From Vibrio chagasii (GTDB taxonomy: Bacteria; Pseudomonadota; Gammaproteobacteria; Enterobacterales; Vibrionaceae): a stretch of DNA of 64,000 nt. This document shows, piece after piece, positions 8,832-17,153 of this stretch (position 1 is the first letter of the stretch; each line of letters begins with the position of its first letter). Below the pieces are notes generated by a model. It was not told the origin of the DNA. It saw nothing but the letters and a program-made list of their open reading frames with translations, and made no database searches. Where the stretch lies: positions 1,714,089-1,778,088 of the forward strand of contig NZ_MSCI01000002.1 in NCBI RefSeq assembly GCF_002954585.1, in the 5' to 3' direction. Made by a program: the position numbers and the translations under genes.

Positions 8832-11783
8832 TTATCCTTGTTGTTCTACTAGCTCTGTCGCTAGAGTTTGAATTTTGTTAATTAGAGATTGGAAATCTGA
8901 AGTCTTTAAGCACGGATTCAAGATGGTGAATTTAAGCGCGCTTTTACCATCCACTACCGTTTCACCAAGTACCGCAACGCCACGGGTCAGCGCTTCTAGT
9001 CTTAGTGTCTGATTGAGCTTGTCTAAATCAAGCTCACCGTCTGCTGACAGCTTGCTATTTGGAGTAGATCTGAACAGCACTGTTGATAATGACGGCTCCG
9101 CGAGCAGCTCCAAGTCAGCTTGGTTTTGAATCAGGTCTGCCACTTCTAGCGTTTGCTCAAGAAGATGGTCGTACATATCGCCCAACTGTTTTGGACCAAC
9201 GCTTTGCATTGTCATGAAGACTTTCAATGCATCGAAACGCTTGGTGGTCGCGATAGACTTGTCGACTAAGTTCGGCAGTTCATCGTGTTCACGGTTTAGG
9301 TAGTCTGCGTGATGCAGTAGGTACTTAAAGTTCGCTTTGTCTTTCAACAACACCGCGCCGCAGCTGATTGTTTGATAGAAAAGCTTGTGGAAATCGACAC
9401 TCACAGAGTCCGCTTTTTCGATGCCTTGTAAGCGAGCCTTGTGGCTACTCAAGATAAGCGCGCCACCGTAAGCACTGTCGACATGGAACCAAAGACCTTG
9501 TTGGCTAGCGATGTCTGCAATTGCATCAAGGTCGTCGATCGCACCGTGGTCGGTTGTACCTGCCGTGCCAACTACCGCAAAAGGAATCAGCCCTTGCGCT
9601 TTTAGCGCTTTCACTTCTGCATCTAATAAATCTGGTTTAATGGTGCCGTTTGCGTTTGTCTCAACACAGCACACCGCGCTCTCGCCTAAGCCAAGTAGTG
9701 ACGCAGATTTTTGAACCGTGAAGTGAGATTTGTTTGAGCACAAGATGCGAAGCTTGCTTGCATACTCCGGTAAGCCTAACTTTTGAATTGAGTGACCATT
9801 GTGCTTATCAGCAACCCAGTCTCTCGCTAGCAATAAGCCCATTAGGTTACTTTGCGTGCCGCCACTAGTGAAAATACCGTCCGCTTGCTCGCCAAGTTGG
9901 TACATATCACACATCCAATCGACCACGCGCTGCTCAACATACGTTGCAGCAGATGCTTGGTCCCATGAGTCCATTGATTGATTCAGAGCCGCGATAATCG
10001 ATTCCGCTGCGACTGACGCCATAAGAGGGGGCGTATGAAGGTGTGCGATACAGTCAGGGTGTTGCACAAAAATAGAGTTAGCCGCGACTAGGTCAGCGGT
10101 ACTGTCCACAACATCAACCAAAGCGTGTTGGTGGTTATCGAGGTCGATAGCATTGATAGCCGCTTCTAGCGCTTTTGGATCAAGTCCTGAATAAGGGGTT
10201 TCAACCTGCTCAAAAACCGCTTTCATCGCCTGAGTGGTTTGGTTCATCACGTTGGCAAACTCGTCACTACCACGAGGGCCAGTGTGAATGAAATGCTTAT
10301 GCCATTCTTGGTTTGGCTGTTCACCACAAGCTTGCTGTTTTTGAACACCGCCACCAGCCGCAATGATAGCTTCTTCCATCACGCGCAGTGCAAAATCAAT
10401 CTGTTCGAAAGAGATAATCATCGGTGGCAGGAAGCGAATCACTGAGCCGTCACGACCGCCCTTCTCAACCATTAAACCGCGCTCTAGTGCTGCACGTTGA
10501 ATAGCCAATGTCAGTTCACCATCCGATTTCGGCTCACCAAATTTATTAAGTTCGCCGTTTGGTTGCTTGATCTCAGCGCCAAGCATCAGGCCTTTACCGC
10601 GCACTTCAGCAATACAGTTCACGCGAGATTGGATTTTTTCTAGACCTTGACGTAGGTGTTGACCGGCAATCTTTGCATGCTCAACCAAGCCGTCACGCTC
10701 GATGATTTCTAACGCTTTAGCGCCAGACACCATTGCCAGTTGGTTACCACGGAAAGTACCCGTGTGCTCGCCCGCTTTCCAAGTGTCGATACTCTTATCA
10801 AACACGAGCAATGACATTGGAAGCCCGCCACCGATCGCTTTAGACAGACACAAGATATCAGGGTTAACGCCCGACTCTTCAAACGCAAATCGATGACCAG
10901 CTTTACCGACTCCACACTGAATTTCATCAAAAATCAGTAGGATATCATGTTCGTCACAGATGCGACGCAAGCCTTGTAGCCAAGACGCAGGAGCTGGAAT
11001 CACACCGCCCTCACCCTGTACGGGCTCAACGATCATTGCAGCTGGCTTCATGATGCCAGACTCATCATCGTTCAACATGCGTTCGATGTAACGAATACTT
11101 GCGTTAGCCCCTGCCTCTCCGCCAATGCCAAACGGGCAGCGTAGGTTGTATGGGAAAGGCATAAAGTGCACGTCAGACATCAAACCGCTGCGACGTTCTT
11201 TTGTACCTAGGTTACCCATCATGCCCATGGTGCCATTGGTCATGCCATGGTAAGCACCACGGAAAGCAAACATGGTATTGCGACCTGTGGTTTGCTTGGC
11301 TAGCTTGATCGCCGCTTCAACAGCATCGGCACCGGATGGACCACAGAATTGAATCACTGAGTTGTTTGAAAACTCTTGAGGAAGAAAGGCTTTCACTCGC
11401 TTGATAAACGTCTCTTTTGCTTGAGTCGTGATATCAAGAGTTTGATATGGCAAACCAGAATCGAGTTGGTCTTTGAGTGCTTGGTTAATCTCTGGGTGGT
11501 TATAACCCAAAGAAAGTGTACCCGCACCGGCTAAGCAATCTAAAAATAGTTGTCCACGAGTATCTTCAACCAAGGCACCGCATGCTCGCTTGATAGCAAT
11601 TGGTAGACGTCTTGGGTATGAGCGAACATCTGATTCGTGCTGCTCTTGCTCAAGCAAAATAGCATCAGGTGTTAGGTCATAGGTGCCCTCTACGATAGGA
11701 ACCATAGTTGAAAATGAATTTGCGATAGTGTTGATATCGACTTCAAAGGCGGTAGTCATAAAAATTCCCTTGAATATGTTCAT
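8832..11783 (-). CDS. Fused 2,4-diaminobutyrate aminotransferase / 2,4-diaminobutyrate decarboxylase
   Basis: About 983 residues, two PLP enzymes in one chain. Residues ~1-480 are a class III aminotransferase (LLIFDEIQCGVGKAG, and the PLP lysine in LCLSKAIGGGLPMSL) making 2,4-diaminobutyrate from aspartate semialdehyde. Residues ~510-983 are a group II decarboxylase (HVDSAYGGALILSSH; PLP lysine in SVSVDFHKLFYQTISCGAVL) making 1,3-diaminopropane. It supplies substrate for the next gene in the operon. Two starts are plausible: ATG 11783 has GGAGG five bases upstream; ATG 11759 (975 residues, MTTAFEVD) has AAGGGA and matches the conserved N terminus I recall. The fusion is normal for vibrios. 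Confidence 0.93.
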   Translation of the reverse strand: MNIFKGIFMTTAFEVDINTIANSFSTMVPIVEGTYDLTPDAILLEQEQHESDVRSYPRRLPIAIKRACGALVEDTRGQLFLDCLAGAGTLSLGYNHPEINQALKDQLDSGLPYQTLDITTQAKETFIKRVKAFLPQEFSNNSVIQFCGPSGADAVEAAIKLAKQTTGRNTMFAFRGAYHGMTNGTMGMMGNLGTKERRSGLMSDVHFMPFPYNLRCPFGIGGEAGANASIRYIERMLNDDESGIMKPAAMIVEPVQGEGGVIPAPASWLQGLRRICDEHDILLIFDEIQCGVGKAGHRFAFEESGVNPDILCLSKAIGGGLPMSLLVFDKSIDTWKAGEHTGTFRGNQLAMVSGAKALEIIERDGLVEHAKIAGQHLRQGLEKIQSRVNCIAEVRGKGLMLGAEIKQPNGELNKFGEPKSDGELTLAIQRAALERGLMVEKGGRDGSVIRFLPPMIISFEQIDFALRVMEEAIIAAGGGVQKQQACGEQPNQEWHKHFIHTGPRGSDEFANVMNQTTQAMKAVFEQVETPYSGLDPKALEAAINAIDLDNHQHALVDVVDSTADLVAANSIFVQHPDCIAHLHTPPLMASVAAESIIAALNQSMDSWDQASAATYVEQRVVDWMCDMYQLGEQADGIFTSGGTQSNLMGLLLARDWVADKHNGHSIQKLGLPEYASKLRILCSNKSHFTVQKSASLLGLGESAVCCVETNANGTIKPDLLDAEVKALKAQGLIPFAVVGTAGTTDHGAIDDLDAIADIASQQGLWFHVDSAYGGALILSSHKARLQGIEKADSVSVDFHKLFYQTISCGAVLLKDKANFKYLLHHADYLNREHDELPNLVDKSIATTKRFDALKVFMTMQSVGPKQLGDMYDHLLEQTLEVADLIQNQADLELLAEPSLSTVLFRSTPNSKLSADGELDLDKLNQTLRLEALTRGVAVLGETVVDGKSALKFTILNPCLKTSDFQSLINKIQTLATELVEQQG

Positions 11784-12360
11784 ACTCACCTCCAGTAAAC
11801 GCAAATACACACCAGCCCTCTCGATTAACAAGAGTTCTTAATGAAATACGCATATTTGTCTAGAAATGAGATATAGCTGTACGCCCGCATAAGTCAAACG
11901 ACGAATACGAAATTAAGCTGCCTTAAGACAGTGAGAAATTGTTAGCGCGAGCTCAAGGTTCAGTAATGCTACTGTTTTGAAGAATTGGACATTTTTGCAG
12001 GATCGGGCAGCTATGAGGAGCTTGTCCCTTTGGAAATGCTGAGCTGATTAGCAATGTTGTAGTTAGTATGTTCAATGTTGGGTTTCCCATTAGCATGGCG
12101 AACTGCGCCATAAGTATCCCGTCTATCAGCTAAAGGACTAGCCGATACCTACCCTACGTAATGTCCCAATCAGCAAGAATGGTCATTACGCGTATCCCCC
12201 AGAAAGCAATCGCGGCTCTTTTTGAACATCGGCCGTTCCGAGATTGCGCGGGAAAGTAACATAAAGTGAAACGAACTATCAATAGTTTTTAATAAACGCT
12301 TAATTAATACGCGCAGTGAGTGAGGAATTGCTTTAAATATCGACAATATAGAACTGAAGA

Positions 12361-12404
12361 GCGAGATCCCCGGTTCGTTCGTCCCTCACGCCCGAGGATG
12401 ACGG
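12361..12404 (-). repeat. 44-bp intergenic repeat, copy 1
   Basis: Read on the minus strand it begins CCGTCATCCTCGGGCG and ends GGATCTCGC, aligning with copy 2 at 12513 at most positions and sharing the block GAGGGACGA. The ends ATCCCCGG and CCGAGGAT are near-palindromic, so each copy can form a hairpin. It is similar to dispersed vibrio intergenic repeats. Confidence 0.7.
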
Positions 12405-12512
12405 TGTGGGTATATAAACGCTGTTAGAGAAGCTTTAAGCCTCTTTCGGTAGGTGGTGACAAACTAAGTATCCAAAAGATGTGTTACGAAGGCTTTGAAC
12501 TTAATCTTTCTC

Positions 12513-12556
12513 CGTCATTCCCTAGCGCGAGGGACGAGATCATAGGGAATCTCGCT
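12513..12556 (+). repeat. 44-bp intergenic repeat, copy 2, inverted to copy 1
   Basis: Begins CCGTCATTCCCTAGCGCG and ends TAGGGAATCTCGC. Inner arms ATTCCCTA and TAGGGAAT are perfect complements. It is inverted relative to the copy 108 bp away, so the pair could also fold together. Confidence 0.75.
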
Positions 12557-12641
12557 TTTAAAAGCTAAGTGATAGAAATGAATTTTAAGTGCAGGTTCGA
12601 ACAAGAAGAATGCTGATATGAATAAGCTGATGACAGAAACC

Positions 12642-12672
12642 AAAAAGCCCAAACATTTCGATTCGGGCTTCT
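12642..12672 (-). terminator. Terminator 3 of the tRNA tail array
   Basis: AAAAAGCCC pairs with GGGCTTCTT. Its loop sequence matches the terminator at 12760, showing a shared origin. It would end minus-strand transcripts. Confidence 0.7.
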
Positions 12673-12677
12673 TAATT

Positions 12678-12722
12678 CGGAGCGACGCGGCCGGCTAGGT
12701 ACACGGGGTCAACTCGTGACCT
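12678..12722 (-). pseudogene. Degenerate tRNA-Gly 3' end, copy 1
   Basis: The 3' acceptor piece (GGAGCGAC on the plus strand) and the block AACTCGTGACCT equal those of the intact tRNA-Gly genes at 12909 and 13180. The DNA between them is altered by extra bases, breaking the T arm, and the 5' half is absent. The terminal CCA is CCG here. It is followed on the minus strand by its own terminator. Confidence 0.6.
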
Positions 12723-12759
12723 AGAATCAGATTGGAATAAAACCGTAAAGCAGAAATAG

Positions 12760-12790
12760 AAAAAGCCCGAACATTTCTGTTCGGGCTTTT
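12760..12790 (-). terminator. Terminator 2 of the tRNA tail array
   Basis: AAAAGCCCGAAC pairs with GTTCGGGCTTTT. Near-identical in core to the terminator at 12642. Confidence 0.85.
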
Positions 12791-12795
12791 CAATT

Positions 12796-12839
12796 TGGAG
12801 CGACGCGACCGGCTAGGACACGGGGTCAACTCGTGACCT
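12796..12839 (-). pseudogene. Degenerate tRNA-Gly 3' end, copy 2
   Basis: TGGAGCGAC and AACTCGTGACCT match the intact tRNA-Gly 3' portion, with about 11 extra bases (including GACCGGCTAGGACACG) between them, so the T arm cannot fold normally. CCA is kept. It shares the same altered middle as copy 1, so one arose from the other by duplication together with a terminator. Confidence 0.6.
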
Positions 12840-12871
12840 GATGTCTCAAGCTTTAGTGTGTTTCAGATGCG

Positions 12872-12904
12872 AAAAAGGCTCATCATTTCTGATGAGCCTT
12901 TTTC
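12872..12904 (-). terminator. Terminator of the tRNA operon
   Basis: AAAAAGGCTCATCA pairs with TGATGAGCCTTTTT, immediately after the last intact tRNA-Gly on the minus strand. Confidence 0.9.
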
Positions 12905-12908
12905 AAAT

Positions 12909-12984
12909 TGGAGCGACACACGAGGTTCGAACTCGTGACCTCAACCTTGGCAAGGTTGCGCTCTACCAGCTGAGCTAGTGTCGC
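12909..12984 (-). tRNA. tRNA-Gly(GCC)
   Basis: 76 bases including encoded CCA. The anticodon loop reads CTTGCCAA, giving GCC. Cloverleaf stems are complete, with GTTCGAAC in the T arm. Identical to the copy at 13180. Confidence 0.96.
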
Positions 12985-13014
12985 ATTTGCTTTATCAATG
13001 TAAAGACTTGTAGA

Positions 13015-13101
13015 TGGTGCCCCGGGCCGGACTTGAACCGGCACAACGCGAACGTCGAGGGATTTTAAATCCCTTGTGTCTACCAATTCCACCACCAGGG
13101 C
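13015..13101 (-). tRNA. tRNA-Leu(TAA)
   Basis: 87 bases with a long variable arm, as in class II tRNAs, and encoded CCA. The loop GGATTTAAAATCC gives anticodon TAA. Acceptor GCCCTGG pairs with CCGGGGC (wobble). Confidence 0.96.
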
Positions 13102-13179
13102 ACGCAATTCTTTATTGCGATGCCGATTACTGAAAAGTAAAACACCATCTTATGTTGACGCCAATCAACATACAAAATT

Positions 13180-13255
13180 TGGAGCGACACACGAGGTTCG
13201 AACTCGTGACCTCAACCTTGGCAAGGTTGCGCTCTACCAGCTGAGCTAGTGTCGC
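13180..13255 (-). tRNA. tRNA-Gly(GCC)
   Basis: 76 bases, CCA encoded, anticodon GCC. Same sequence as 12909-12984, flanking the tRNA-Leu, so the Gly gene was duplicated within the operon. Confidence 0.96.
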
Positions 13256-13289
13256 ATTTCATTATTATTCTCTTAAACAAGAGAGATAA

Positions 13290-13363
13290 TGGAGGCGCCT
13301 CCCGGAGTCGAACCGAGGTCCACGGATTTGCAATCCGCTGCATAGCCACTCTGCCAAGGCGCC
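13290..13363 (-). tRNA. tRNA-Cys(GCA)
   Basis: 74 bases, CCA encoded; GGATTGCAAATCC gives anticodon GCA. First gene of the tRNA operon Cys-Gly-Leu-Gly. E. coli has the similar glyW-cysT-leuZ set beside pgsA. Confidence 0.96.
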
Positions 13364-13414
13364 TTAGTAATTCCAATCAAATCGCTCATTGCCATCCTCT
13401 TGGGTACGGGGTGC

Positions 13415-13442
13415 ATTCTACGGATTCGAGCGGATGAGTCAA
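13415..13442 (-). promoter_or_regulatory. tRNA operon promoter
   Basis: Reading the minus strand: TTGACT (-35, 13437-13442), 16 bp, TAGAAT (-10, 13415-13420), then GCACCCCG. The GC-rich discriminator is typical of stable-RNA promoters under stringent control. It lies about 50 bp before tRNA-Cys. Confidence 0.75.
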
Positions 13443-13601
13443 TAATATTTTTGTATTTTTAATTCGTTTGAATAGATTTCATACTAAACGGGCTAAATAG
13501 CTGACTTTATGTGCAAAACACACTGTGTATCGGCTATTCAAAAGAGATCTATATCACATTAGATATCCAAGTATTGATTATTTGACCTAAGGTTAAAGAT
13601 C

Positions 13602-13626
13602 AAAAAAGCGAGCCTTAGCTCGCTTC
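13602..13626 (-). terminator. Terminator of pgsA
   Basis: On the minus strand GAAGCGAGC pairs with GCTCGCTTTTTT; it starts within a few bases of the pgsA stop. It separates pgsA from the tRNA operon. Confidence 0.88.
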
Positions 13627-13630
13627 TTCA

Positions 13631-14188
13631 TCAATGGTGTTTTTCGTCTAACAAATCGTCTTTGGCAGCCATTAAGTATTGTGCCATTGACCAGTAGGTT
13701 AGAATCGTTGCAACGTAGAGCGCGATATAGCCAACCCAAATCATCCAATCGTCATAGCGCCAGATAAGCACCCACAACGCGAACATCTGAGAAACCGTCT
13801 TAACTTTACCGACCCAAGAAACCGCTACGCTTGCACGTTTACCGATTTCAGCCATCCATTCACGAAGTGCAGAGATGATGATCTCGCGAGCTATCATGGT
13901 CACAGCTGGGATAGTGACCCAAATTGAGTGGTAATGCTCGGTAATCAAAATAAGAGCCGTCGCCACTAGTACTTTGTCTGCGACTGGGTCAATAAAGGCA
14001 CCAAAACGAGACGTTTGTCCTAGCTTACGAGCAAGCATGCCATCTAACCAGTCAGTAAAACCCGCTACCCAAAAAACCATCGCTGCAGCAAAAGGAGCCC
14101 ATTGGTAAGGTAGGTAAAAAACAACAACGAATACTGGGATCAAAAATAGTCTCAGTAAGGACAAAATGTTAGGTATATTCAAACGCAT
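13631..14188 (-). CDS. pgsA: CDP-diacylglycerol--glycerol-3-phosphate 3-phosphatidyltransferase
   Basis: 185 residues, an integral inner-membrane enzyme making phosphatidylglycerol phosphate, the committed step to phosphatidylglycerol and cardiolipin. It begins [20 protein letters not shown], the classic start of PgsA, and contains the CDP-alcohol phosphotransferase signature spread over [20 protein letters not shown] and IDPVADKV (D..DG..AR......G...D...D). About four to five membrane helices. It follows uvrC by 46 bp on the same strand and is probably in the varA-uvrC-pgsA transcript, the same order as in other gamma-proteobacteria. Confidence 0.96.
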   Translation of the reverse strand: MRLNIPNILSLLRLFLIPVFVVVFYLPYQWAPFAAAMVFWVAGFTDWLDGMLARKLGQTSRFGAFIDPVADKVLVATALILITEHYHSIWVTIPAVTMIAREIIISALREWMAEIGKRASVAVSWVGKVKTVSQMFALWVLIWRYDDWMIWVGYIALYVATILTYWSMAQYLMAAKDDLLDEKHH

Positions 14189-14234
14189 ATTATTGGGCTC
14201 TTATTAATTGCGCTTTAATGGTGCGGGATTTTTA

Positions 14235-16067
14235 CTATTGTTTCAATGCTTGATAAATGTTTTCTGCCAAAGAATGACTAATGCCCGGCACTTTGGCTAT
14301 TTCTTCAACAGTTGCACGCTTGAGTTCTTGTAAGCCACCCATGTATTTCAGCAAAGCTTGGCGACGCTTCGGTCCTATCCCTTCAATTCCTTCCAAGGCA
14401 CTGGTTCGACGCGTTTTACCGCGCTTCGCTCTATGCCCTGCAATCGCATGATTATGGCTCTCATCACGAATATGCTGAATAAGGTGCAAGGCTGGTGCAT
14501 CACTTGGCAAATTAAACTCTTCCCCTTCAAGGGTAATGAGAGTTTCTAAACCAGGTTTACGCGTCACGCCTTTTGCAATACCCATCATTCTCGGTCTGAA
14601 CGGCCAATCTCCCCAATATTGAGAGATAATCTCATGAGCACGATTAAGCTGACCTTTACCACCATCGATAAAGATAATGTCTGGGATCTTATCAACATCA
14701 AGCTGCTTCGAATAACGTCTCTCAAGCGCCTGAGCCATTGCTGCATAGTCATCACCACCGGTAATGCCTGTGATGTTGTAACGACGATACTCAGGCTTAA
14801 CAGGGCCTTCTTGGTTGAACACCACACAAGACGCGATGGTACTTTCACCCATGGTATGACTGATATCGAAACATTCCATGCGCTTAATTGCATCCATCGA
14901 CAGCACTTCTTGAAGTTCTTTGAAACGCTGATTAATCGTCATCTTGTGATTAATCTTAGTGGTAATCGCCGTTAACGCATTGGTATTCGATAGCTTAAGG
15001 TAGCGGCCACGAACGCCAGAAGGGTTAGTATTAAAATGGATCTTACGACCCGCCACTTCACATAAAGCGTCCTGAATAGGAGTGACGTCTTCCATCAAAT
15101 CAGCGTTCAGAATCAAACGAGTTGGAATGGTTCTCGCCTCATTATGGGCTAAGTAATACTGGCTTAAGAAGCTAGAGAAAACCTCTTCACGCACTGTATT
15201 GTTTGGGATCTTTGGAAAATGACTTCGACTACCCAAGACTTTACCTTGGCGAATCATCAAGATATGAATACACGCCACGCCATTTTCTTGTGCAAAGCCA
15301 AGCACATCCATATCTTCCATGGAATCGTCAGATACATATTGCTGCTCTTGTACTCGTCGAATCGCTTGGATCTGATCACGGAAAGTCGCAGCTTGCTCAA
15401 AGCGGAGCTCACGGCTTGCTGTGTCCATCTTCTCGATAAGCGTTTCCAGCACTAACTTGTCTTTTCCTTGCAGGAACAAACGAACATAGTCGACCAGTTC
15501 GCCGTACTCTTCATCAGAAATGATTGAGCTGACACATGGTGCAGCGCAGCGACCAATCTGATACATCAAGCAAGGACGAGTTCTGTTGGCATAAACCGTG
15601 TCTTCACACTGGCGAGCGGGGAAGATTTTTTGGATTAGGTGTAGCGTCTCACGCACAGCGCCGGAGTCAGGGTAAGGACCAAAGTATTCACCTTTTTTCT
15701 TTTTAGCTCCACGATGCATCGATAAACGAGGATGCTTGTGACCACTAATAAAAATATAAGGGTACGACTTATCATCACGCAGGAGCACGTTGTATTTCGG
15801 CAGATACTGCTTGATGTAGTTGTGCTCAAGGATAAGAGCTTCGGTTTCCGTATGCGTTACAGTGACATCGATCTTGTCAATGTTGCTGACTAAAGCGCGT
15901 GTTTTTTCACTGTCGACTTTTTTACGGAAATAACTAGAAAGGCGTTTTTTGAGGTTCTTTGCTTTACCGACATAAATAACGACAGCCTCAGCGTTATACA
16001 TTCTATAAACGCCGGGCTGCTCGGTTACTGTCTTGAGGAATGAGACTGAGTCAAACAAGTTGGTCAC
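14235..16067 (-). CDS. uvrC: Excinuclease ABC subunit C
   Basis: 610 residues, full length. It makes both incisions during nucleotide excision repair after UvrAB loading. The N-terminal GIY-YIG nuclease (about 15-95) contains [21 protein letters not shown] UvrB-binding UVR segment lies near 200-240, an RNase H-like 5'-incision nuclease follows ([27 protein letters not shown]), and two helix-hairpin-helix motifs close it ([20 protein letters not shown]). The start codon is GTG with a GAG-type ribosome site; the gap from varA is 15 bp. The varA-uvrC coupling is conserved (uvrY-uvrC in E. coli). Confidence 0.97.
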   Translation of the reverse strand: MTNLFDSVSFLKTVTEQPGVYRMYNAEAVVIYVGKAKNLKKRLSSYFRKKVDSEKTRALVSNIDKIDVTVTHTETEALILEHNYIKQYLPKYNVLLRDDKSYPYIFISGHKHPRLSMHRGAKKKKGEYFGPYPDSGAVRETLHLIQKIFPARQCEDTVYANRTRPCLMYQIGRCAAPCVSSIISDEEYGELVDYVRLFLQGKDKLVLETLIEKMDTASRELRFEQAATFRDQIQAIRRVQEQQYVSDDSMEDMDVLGFAQENGVACIHILMIRQGKVLGSRSHFPKIPNNTVREEVFSSFLSQYYLAHNEARTIPTRLILNADLMEDVTPIQDALCEVAGRKIHFNTNPSGVRGRYLKLSNTNALTAITTKINHKMTINQRFKELQEVLSMDAIKRMECFDISHTMGESTIASCVVFNQEGPVKPEYRRYNITGITGGDDYAAMAQALERRYSKQLDVDKIPDIIFIDGGKGQLNRAHEIISQYWGDWPFRPRMMGIAKGVTRKPGLETLITLEGEEFNLPSDAPALHLIQHIRDESHNHAIAGHRAKRGKTRRTSALEGIEGIGPKRRQALLKYMGGLQELKRATVEEIAKVPGISHSLAENIYQALKQ

Positions 16068-16082
16068 TATACGATCTCAGTG

Positions 16083-16727
16083 TTAAAGGGTCTCAGTATC
16101 TAACATTCCATGTCTAATCGCTAAGTGCGTTAGCTCTACATCGCCACTGATATCCAGTTTGCTGAACAAACGGTAGCGGTAACTATTCACTGTCTTAGGA
16201 CTTAGATTGAGTTGTTCTGAAATATCCGTCACTTTCTGACCTTTGGTAATCATCATCATGATTTGAAGTTCACGTTCAGATAAGTCTGCGAATGGATTTT
16301 CAGACGCAGGCGAGAATTGGCTCAAAGCCATCTGCTGCGCAATTTCTGGTGAAATGTATCGTTGGCCGCTGTTGACCACACGAATTGCATTGACCATTTC
16401 ATCCGGACCTGCACCTTTAGTAAGGTAACCAGCAGCTCCAGCTTGCATCACTTTAGTTGGAAACGGATTTTCCGTATGAACAGTTAAAACGATGATTTTA
16501 ACATCAGGGTTGAAACGCAAGATTTTCTTGGTTGCTTCTAAGCCACCAATACCAGGCATATTCATATCCATCAAAATAACGTCAGTATTGTTAGTACGAC
16601 ACCATTTTGCAGCATCTTCACCGCTTTCAGCTTCCCCTGCTACGTTCATTCCACGGACGTCTTCAATAATACGTCGTATCCCTGTGCGAACCAGCTCGTG
16701 ATCATCTACAAGGAAAACATTTATCAA
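16083..16727 (-). CDS. varA: Response regulator VarA (UvrY/GacA family)
   Basis: 214 residues. An N-terminal receiver (1-118) has phosphoacceptor D54 in ILMDMNMPG and K near LTKGAGP. A LuxR-type HTH occupies about 148-210 (LSERELQIMMMITKGQKVTD). In vibrios VarS phosphorylates VarA, which activates the Csr small RNAs that titrate CsrA and thereby affects quorum sensing, virulence and metabolism. The start is TTG, eight bases after GGAG; the protein begins MINVFLVDDHELVRTG as in its homologues. It is the first gene of varA-uvrC-pgsA. The E. coli orthologue is uvrY. Confidence 0.95.
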   Translation of the reverse strand: MINVFLVDDHELVRTGIRRIIEDVRGMNVAGEAESGEDAAKWCRTNNTDVILMDMNMPGIGGLEATKKILRFNPDVKIIVLTVHTENPFPTKVMQAGAAGYLTKGAGPDEMVNAIRVVNSGQRYISPEIAQQMALSQFSPASENPFADLSERELQIMMMITKGQKVTDISEQLNLSPKTVNSYRYRLFSKLDISGDVELTHLAIRHGMLDTETL

Positions 16728-17153
16728 ACTTGTATCTCCACACTATTAATTGGCTCTGCAACCACTGTGTCGTTTCATCTGTTTGAAACAATCGGACAAA
16801 GGAACAGTGGATCGCAGCATTGAGTACATCTTAACTTAATTACTAAAGAAAAGCTCTGTTGAATATGTGCTGAAACACTAACTTTAGCAAGTACTTATTT
16901 ATAAAAAGGTACGCTAAAAACACAAGCTTTCACTAAAAATCAACCAGTTAAAACAACACCCAATAAAATTACATAAGATAAAGATATTTTCAATACCATT
17001 AAATGGCCATTCTCGACAATTTCACTTTTTTGCTTACAGAGTCCCGTTATTTACTGCTACTAACGAGTATTTAATGACTATCTTTGCAGCCTATTGTGCG
17101 TAATCTGGCGCTAGATGATAGTATTCACTCCCCCGTATCAATAGGTTATTACA
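16728..17153. other. Intergenic region between varA and polB
   Basis: 426 bp, AT-rich, no coding frame. It should contain the divergent promoters of varA and polB. I looked for a LexA box before polB; only TACTGCTACTAACGAGTA at about 17052 has partial symmetry, with the wrong spacing. Confidence 0.4.

Larger units (their letters stand above)
11784..12640. other. Gene-poor region with possible RNA structure and repeats
   Basis: No credible coding frame on either strand. The region holds the norspermidine operon leader (11784-11880) and, at about 12096-12250, a run of possible hairpins: ATGGCG/CGCCAT (12096-12113), one with an AAGGAC loop (12124-12147), GTAATG/CATTAC, and GCAATC/GATTGC. Two inverted 44-bp repeats lie at 12361-12404 and 12513-12556. 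No terminator-like T run follows the hairpins, so transcription and direction are unknown. Confidence 0.4.

Noticed and set aside
12883..13107. Open frame across the tRNA genes
   Set aside because: It is the complement of tRNA-Leu and tRNA-Gly, not a protein gene.
17040..17075. LexA box before polB
   Set aside because: TACTGCTACTAACGAGTA has wrong spacing and poor right half.
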